Below are positions 57,954-64,000 of a stretch of 64,000 nt of DNA, in pieces. The translations under genes were made by a program, and so were the position numbers. Source of the DNA: Siphonodentalium dalli (Eukaryota > Mollusca > Scaphopoda > Gadilida > Siphonodentaliidae); NCBI GenBank assembly GCA_032622095.1, contig CP136067.1, forward strand, positions 97,268,707 to 97,332,706. Reading direction: 5' to 3'. The notes under the pieces were generated by a model. It saw only the letters and a list, made by a program, of their open reading frames with translations, ran no database searches and was not told where the DNA came from. Positions within the stretch are counted from its first letter, which is position 1. Every line of letters begins with the position of its first letter.

Positions 57954-58011
57954 CATAGAATGTCCCGTCCATAGATCGGATGGGATGTTGGTATTTATCC
58001 AATTTTATATA
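57954..58011. repeat. 58-bp duplication, right copy
   Basis: CATAGAATGTCCCGTCCATA...TTTTATATA; pairs with 53762-53819. Confidence 0.9.
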
Positions 58012-59850
58012 AAAAGTGATTTATCTTGGATTTGATTACTTACACGAACTAGTTCCTTTTTATTCAATTTAATTCGCAGATCTGCCCATTTAAAATCATT
58101 ATTTTGTGGATGCAACAACATATATTTAGTTTTTGATTCGTTGAGGGATAGTCGGTTACTACAGCACCAGCGGTATGCTTAATCTAGTTCATCGTTTATC
58201 TTATTCTGAATGGTTTTAGAATTAGTCCCTGATGTATATAACGTTGTGTCGTCAGCAAATGAAAGAAGTTTGAGATTGATACTGTTGGGCATGTCATTGA
58301 CATAGCTTAGAAATAGGATGAGGCCGAGTATATATCCCTGTGGTACTCCACATTCCATAGTCAACATTCCCCATTGATGATCGTGGACTTCTACATATTG
58401 TCGTCTGTGATGTAAGTAACGTCTGAACCAGTCATTAGCGATTCCCCTTATACCATAGTGATCGAGCTTTCTAAGTAAAATTTCGTGACTTATGGTGTCA
58501 AAAGATTTTGATAAGTCTAAGAAAATGGCAATGGTGTAGTCACGGGTTTTTTGTCATTACATTCCGCTACCGCCACATTTTCGAGAAGATATATTAGTGG
58601 ATGAATGGTAGAATGTTTCTTACGAAAGCCATATTGGTGTTCATGAATAATTTGATGTTTGTTGAGGAAAGTTGAAAGCCGAGCGTTGATTATTTATTAT
58701 ATTATTTTAGACAATGCAGGTATTATGCCGATCATTGATTGTTTGTTTCATTAGTTTCACGGATGAATCGTTTATATCTGAGCAAGTTTTATTAGATAGT
58801 TTTGAGCAAAGTGATATTAGTTCATCGCTGTTTGTTGGGGAAAATAAAAAGGTTAATTTCATATTGCCCCGGTAGGTAATCAGTGAAGTTCATCCCTGGA
58901 ATCTGTGTTACGTTTTTTGCGGTAATTCTCCCAATGTCAGCGAAATATGTGTTGAGTGCGCATGCGATAGTTGTCGGATCAGACAGTTTTCCGTTACCGG
59001 TACCTTTTGAAAATTCTGTAGGAAAGGTATTCAGATCATGAGCTATTTTAAGTGCGTCTTTCAGTATCGTCCAATTGCATCGCACGTTTGCTTGATTTTC
59101 CTTGAGAATATTGTCATAATAATGATTTTTTACTCCGTCGTTTTAATTGGTTGTATCTTCTGCAGTAGTTTTTGTATCTTTCTATGTGCTCATCTGTTGG
59201 AAATTTTAATTTATTGGTGTACAATTTAGTTCTTTTTGACTGATGATTGAATGAATCCTTTAGTCATCCATGGTTCCAGTTTAGCATACTTGTTTGGTGG
59301 TTTGCGTTTACTTATTGGAAAGGCTTCTTCGAAGAATAAGGAATAGCTGTGCAAACAGGCGTTATATGTTAGGTCTGCGTCGTGGTATATGAAGACCTCT
59401 TCGAATGAATGATTGTACAGGAGACTCTTAAATTTTGCTATATTGTTTTCGGACATTATTTGAGTTGATATCATTGGTTTCGACGTGGAATGTACCGAAG
59501 TGGTCTGAGACGTCCGGTAGGATGATTCCACTGTGAAATTTGCAGTTGGATATGCTATTTGTGTAAATGTGGTCAATGAGAGTCGCTGAGAATTCAGCTA
59601 CTCTCGTTGCTAGTAATCACTGGCATGAATCCATGTTCGAACATATTACTGACTAAAGCATTGGTTTTTCTGTGTGAATCATAATTCAGTAAATGCATGT
59701 TAAGATCACCTACGATGTATACTTTTGCGTTTAATTCGTTAAGTTTGATAATAACATTGTCAAGTTGATTAGAGAATGTTTCTATGTCAGCGAGCGGGGC
59801 AGTGTTGGGTCAGTATATAGAGCCTACAACGTATGAATTTTTTTATCCGG
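58012..59850 (-). pseudogene. LINE endonuclease and RT core, degraded
   Basis: Endonuclease landmarks on the minus strand are VGSIY near 59815, GDLNMHLLNYDSH at 59710 and below, LIDHIYTNS near 59575, and the catalytic SDHF at about 59508-59497. The linker frame 59576-59226 includes FKSLLYNHSFEEVF. RT pieces follow: 59085-58822, GVPQG and YVNDMPNSI, and the catalytic FADDT (about 58259-58245) in the frame 58367-58179. Thumb-type sequence continues to about 58012, where the inserted DNA begins. Several frame changes and stops. Confidence 0.8.
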
Positions 59851-59859
59851 ATTGAATAT

Positions 59860-60600
59860 ACAAATAATGTTTCAATAACGGGGGAAGTATACAAATATAT
59901 ATATTTGTGAAGCCAAGACATAGTGGCACCACTTTAAGGATAATTGGAACTTCCTACATAAGATGACCACAAAAAAAGGCCGCCGGAACTGGAAAATTAA
60001 ACATTTTTTCACTAACAGTTTCTAGATTACTTTCTTCAGTTTGGAACTGGTGGAGAATAGTGGTTTTATTGCTTATGTTTCATGTTGACTGACGATTGGA
60101 GCAATGATTTATGACATTATTAAAGTCCCAGTTCCTTCGAACCACTAAAAAAGTCGATTTTACAGAACGCGGTGTAAAATTTCACGAACAACCGCCGTTG
60201 GGACTCTAGTCATATTTCAACAATAAATGAATAGAGCTGGTCGATGTAAGTGATGCATACCATTACGTGTATTTATTATATGCTTCCCTATTAAATTCTA
60301 TTGATTTCTTGTTCGCATAAAAAGCTATATTTCGCTAGTCGAGCGCCCAACTGTGCGCCAACGTTATATTCCACTGTAGATTCCCTTATATCACATGGTA
60401 GCTTCCTTATATTACACGCTAGCTTCCTTATATTAAACGCTAGCTCCAATCGGGGCGAATCAATTGTAATGCCGTTAAATTTTGAATCGATATTCATGCG
60501 CCTGAAACGATACGGACTATTTGCACTTTTGCGCGTGAGTATTTCCCCCATAACTGCATTACAGACGCCTGTTTACATTAGCAACGTCATTCGTCAAGTA
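59860..60600. other. no gene recognised; TTATATTA-type repeats at 60380-60445
   Basis: A short motif, CTTATATTANACGCTAGCTTC, repeats three times just upstream of the recombinase-fold frame. A GTGAGT donor-like site at 60535 follows a small ATG frame (from 60471), but its phase does not join the downstream frame, so I do not call it exon 1. Confidence 0.4.
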
Positions 60601-60601
60601 A

Positions 60602-62293
60602 AACATTGAAGACGGATTTGAAGTAAACGTAGAGGGCGATGTGTTTTGGGACTCTTTGCTGGAAAAATTTGTCAAATATAATGATAAAGATCCACAAATT
60701 TGTGTTCAGAATAGTGACACTATATTTGACCAGCAGGTTCCTGCAGATTCAACTTCCACTTCAAGTTCAAGCTCACTACTGAATTCAGCCTCAGCCTCAG
60801 CTGCATTGCCAATATTGCCATTGCCTTCAACTTCCACTGTAAATTCCAGATTTACAAATGTAACTGATGAGGATGTGTCTCAATTCAATGACCAACAAAG
60901 AAATATAAATACTGTTAAAAAAACTGAATATGATATTAAACTCTTTAGAACATTTCTACTAAGTAAAGATGAAAAGAGACAGCCCGAGTTCATTCCCCCA
61001 GATGTTCTGTGTGGGCATATATCAAGTTTCCTCCTATCTGTGCGGAAGAAAGATGGAACTGAATATGAGCCAGTGTCACTTCGAGCGTTCATGTCCTCAC
61101 TTGATCGATACCTCAGGATGCGATCATATCCAGTTTCTGTCATAAGTAATCATCAGTTTTCATCATGCCGTGAAACTCTGAAAAGCAAACAGAAACAACT
61201 GAAATGTATAGGAAAGGGCAATAAGCCATTTGAAACAGGTCCGATTATTCAAGATGATGTTGAACGATTTTATGGGGCGCAAGTTCTTGGACCATATAAC
61301 CAAAAGTCGTTACAAAATTCTATGTGGTGGACTTGTGTTTTGTATTTCGGAAGGAGAACAGGGGAGGAAACTCATTCTTTGAAATGGGGCGATATCAGTC
61401 TGCAAGAAGATAATTATGGACAGGACTATATCATTTACACACAAGAGCGACAAACAAAGACAAGAAACGGTGAAAATCCACGAGACATCAGAATAATTAA
61501 ACCAAGGGCATATTCGGCCGACAACCCAGAGAGAGACCCGGTTAAATTATATCGATTGTTCAGCGAGAAGCAACCAGAAGATGAAAAAGATCCATACAGT
61601 CCGTTCTTCCTCTCCGTCAATTACCAGGGCTGGAATAAAGGCAAGCCTTGGTATAAACGGAATGCATTAGGCATTAATTCTTTAAATATAATTGTGCAGG
61701 GCATGTGTGTAGACTCAGGCCTCACAACGGATAAGCGACTTACCAACTATAGTGTTCGAAAACTGCTGGTCCAGTCACTTAACGATGAAAATGTACCACC
61801 GCATCAGATAATCCAGGTGTCAGGACGCAAGAATTTAAACAGTTTGTTGAACTACTCCAAAATGAATGCTGTCCAAACAAAACATATTTCTTCAATTGTA
61901 TCAAATACTGCTGGCAATAACACAGTCACAGAGCCAGATACAAAACTCCCAGCTACACAGCCTGCAGTGGAGCTTTCACCAGTATTGGAAACTGCACCTG
62001 CTCATGTACGAAGTTCTGACACTATTTCAATATCATCACCGACACATGTAACTGTTACCAAATCGACAGTTAGTGTATCAAATAGTGACCTTATTGATAC
62101 ACCTGGAGTTGTGAGTTCATCAAGTGCGATGCAAAGTTTGAAATCCATTTTCTCAAACGCAACTTTCAGTGGATCGGTGTACATGCACTTCCACAGCTGC
62201 TCACCGAAGCATCATATCACAGATGACACAGAGTCTAGTCCTATCGTGAAATACCGGCGAATCAGGAGAATAGTTGACAGTGACAGCGAGTGA
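60602..62293 (+). CDS. KIAA1958-like, Crypton-derived tyrosine-recombinase-fold protein (terminal exon)
   Basis: The frame is open from 60602 after a stop and has no ATG before about residue 150 (codon at 61091), so translation must start in an upstream exon. Counting the GTG at 60641 as residue 1, there is a Ser-rich region (37-58), an N-terminal SAM-like domain (about 75-190), the catalytic domain (200-420) and a Ser/Thr-rich tail with LKSIFSNATFSGSV and terminal RRIVDSDSE. Recombinase residues present are R238/R239 (GRRTGEE), K273, R373 and the nucleophile Y405 (LLNYS). Y370 and R396 stand where His is usual (NYSVRK, SGRKN). The family derives from Crypton transposons and is found in animals as host DNA-binding proteins; a nuclear role is inferred. 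This could also be a Crypton copy. The uninterrupted frame sets it apart from every other element here. Confidence 0.85.
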   Translation, partial: NIEDGFEVNVEGDVFWDSLLEKFVKYNDKDPQICVQNSDTIFDQQVPADSTSTSSSSSLLNSASASAALPILPLPSTSTVNSRFTNVTDEDVSQFNDQQRNINTVKKTEYDIKLFRTFLLSKDEKRQPEFIPPDVLCGHISSFLLSVRKKDGTEYEPVSLRAFMSSLDRYLRMRSYPVSVISNHQFSSCRETLKSKQKQLKCIGKGNKPFETGPIIQDDVERFYGAQVLGPYNQKSLQNSMWWTCVLYFGRRTGEETHSLKWGDISLQEDNYGQDYIIYTQERQTKTRNGENPRDIRIIKPRAYSADNPERDPVKLYRLFSEKQPEDEKDPYSPFFLSVNYQGWNKGKPWYKRNALGINSLNIIVQGMCVDSGLTTDKRLTNYSVRKLLVQSLNDENVPPHQIIQVSGRKNLNSLLNYSKMNAVQTKHISSIVSNTAGNNTVTEPDTKLPATQPAVELSPVLETAPAHVRSSDTISISSPTHVTVTKSTVSVSNSDLIDTPGVVSSSSAMQSLKSIFSNATFSGSVYMHFHSCSPKHHITDDTESSPIVKYRRIRRIVDSDSE

Positions 62294-64000
62294 AATCGAA
62301 GCAAAATTGTGTTGATTTTTATATTCCAAACTGCGAAGCGGAAGTATTATCAGTAATTAGGATTTTGGTATTTCCAAATGGAACGAACCTTTTGTGTTGT
62401 TAATTGTTCATTATGCTTGAACAAAATCAAACCATTTATTGAAGATAAGCAATTCTATTGCTTTGTTCGAGGTAAACGTTCATAAATTGATGAATATTTC
62501 GAATGGGTTCTCTTCATTCTTGCGGGGTCATCGGGGACTATTTTGTTGTGTTCACGCTTATTTTACAGAAGATCGTAGTGAACTGATCACAGAACAGCTG
62601 GTTGATCAAAACAAGTCATTCGATTTCTAATTTGTTGTGGTGATTAAGCGCAGCTAATCTGTTTAGCATATAATAAACATAATAGTTATATTTCACTGTA
62701 GCCACTCATGAGGTAATTCCGGTATTCACTCGAGAACCGCAGGTATCCTCTATATATCCCTCTTCTATCTAACCAAAAATATCCCTATTGGCTCTAACTA
62801 GTCACCAAAATAGCGGCCAAATTATTAAAAATAGTAGACATTGACCCAGTGGGCCTGCAATCGCTTACCAGTTGTGGTTGATGAATAATACTGGCTAATC
62901 TACCTTCTGAATATTTACTACTAATATTTATGATTAGTGCGTTAATAGTGGTTATTGTAATAACTTACATTACCATAAATAATGGATTTTTTATCATAAA
63001 CGTGACAAACTTTATATTTAATGTCCAGACCACATTTTCAACAAAAACCAGAACTATCTTTGGTAAAGGTGTTTCTTGTCTTGAACACTCTTGACTGCCT
63101 TGCACTGAGAACTTATTGACCACATTACTCGCTATGCCTTGACAAATGGCAACAATTTGGTAAAAAATCTCGATATTTTGACATATATCTCGAATAATAT
63201 CCTCTGATGTGACGAAAATGAAGCAGATTGTGACTCACTTGGTTATTAAACATGTTAGTTAATCAACTGGCAAATAAATATTCTATTCCGACAGCCCCAG
63301 TGTCGTATGAGCCTTGAAAAATATATTTGAAAAAAACAGCGGTATGCAATTTTGCCGAATATTGATTTTGGGAGTCTGGTCATGTATTTTGATGCAATTG
63401 GGCAAAACTTTGCGTAGAAAGTAGGGATGATCACGAATTGTGGCTACCATGACTAGCCCAATAACATCAGAGCAATTGAATAACATAATCTAAGACAACA
63501 TCGAAAAAGAAAGCAAAAAATTCATTTAGATGTTGCTCCATTTGCAGCGAAAACACCTACAATGTATCAATGAATTCGACTAATTCTCACCGCCTACACG
63601 TAAGACCAATTAAATATCTACTTAGTTTCCAATGAACTGCTGGCAGATTTATGACCGCTGACGGTCAGTGGTTTTTATAGTAATGAAACAACTCCAATGT
63701 GTACTTCAATATGAACGCAGTATACGATGGATGACAATGTGTTGGTTCAGGATTTAATAAGTTATCAAAGTATAGTGATGGAGTGGCTGGTCAGAGAATG
63801 ATACTGAAATGCAACATTGCGTGAATCAATTTCCAAAATTATCATATTGAGAAAAGTCTATGCCCGCAGTAATTTCACCACGAAAGGACATACACAGATT
63901 GTCACACAAACACAGATGACTCCATATAGCGGCACAAGAACGTCTCAATCTCAGAATTGATTAATCTCAGAATATGGGATTTACCACAACATTGTCGCCA
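62294..64000. other. no further gene recognised
   Basis: Probable 3' untranslated region to about 62690, then AT-rich sequence to the window end. The short frames (62439-62630 and 63283-63486) show no domain. Confidence 0.45.
62672..62677 (+). terminator. candidate polyadenylation signal
   Basis: AATAAA lies 379 bases after the stop codon of the recombinase-fold frame. Position and sequence fit a 3' end signal; no transcript evidence. Confidence 0.4.

Larger units (their letters stand above)
52759..59850 (-). mobile_element. 5'-truncated LINE (jockey/CR1-type), interrupted
   Basis: Reading on the minus strand, the order is apurinic-type endonuclease (from about 59850), RT linker, RT core, RT C-terminal region, a 3' region and a (CCAAT)n-like tail seen on the plus strand as GATTGGATTGGATTGG (52759-52774). 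The start of the endonuclease is missing, as expected for 5' truncation. A 4.1-kb insertion (53820-57953), bounded by a 58-bp duplication, splits the RT gene. Frameshifts and stops are present, so it is inactive. Confidence 0.85.

Noticed and set aside
60471-60540. Possible first exon (ATG at 60471 to GTGAGT at 60535) of the recombinase-fold gene
   Set aside because: The reading phase at the donor does not match any AG acceptor before the 60602 frame without creating a stop, so the join is not supported.
1-64000. CRISPR arrays, operons, rRNA or tRNA genes, prophage
   Set aside because: Looked for and not found. The tandem arrays have no unique spacers, and the gene structure and SINE/LINE content are those of an animal genome.

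Overview
This is a stretch of animal nuclear genome. It is AT-rich and gene-poor, and most of what can be recognised is mobile DNA. Single-exon and multi-exon gene signals, tRNA-derived SINEs, LINEs, a DIRS/Ngaro-type tyrosine-recombinase retroelement, a Penelope-like RT fragment, Helitron-like and hAT/piggyBac-like non-autonomous elements and microsatellites together point to an invertebrate, most plausibly a marine lophotrochozoan-type genome. That placement is inference from element content and cannot be settled from this window. I see no operons, CRISPR arrays, rRNA or free-standing tRNA genes.

Only two loci look like host protein genes in good condition. At 26118-27302 (+) there is an intact 394-residue rhodopsin-family GPCR. 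It lies in a tandem cluster with at least three broken copies: a 5' fragment at 23660-24130, a frameshifted 3' half at 27304-28210 and a C-terminal tail relic near 29556-29690. At 60602-62293 (+) there is an open frame for a KIAA1958-like, Crypton-derived tyrosine-recombinase-fold protein. Its first exon is not visible, and two catalytic histidine positions are changed.

Layout, left to right: a LINE ORF2 C-terminal relic (188-965); a quiet AT-rich stretch with one hairpin; a degraded Ngaro-like element (about 5310-11830) split by a 2.6-kb insertion with 646-bp near-identical ends (8293-10905); a long-inverted-repeat element (12168-14125); minisatellites (15156-15915 and 20085-20630); a CCGAAT-rich TIR element and two 452-bp MITEs; an inverted Helitron-type satellite block carrying a SINE (21430-22720); the GPCR cluster (22720-29690); an ORF1-only LINE (31540-33695); a piggyBac-like MITE (36486-36977); an hAT-like element (38233-39600); a Helitron-like element with a satellite body (42242-45904); a second quiet stretch; a minus-strand LINE (52759-59850) split by a 4.1-kb insertion that contains a Penelope-like RT fragment; and the recombinase-fold gene.

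The most unusual pattern is a set of four otherwise unrelated long palindromes (centres near 2172, 25402, 28473 and 57256). All of them turn on the same C-GAA-G triloop, which is known in vitro as an exceptionally stable DNA mini-hairpin. This suggests fold-back (self-primed) synthesis as a common origin.
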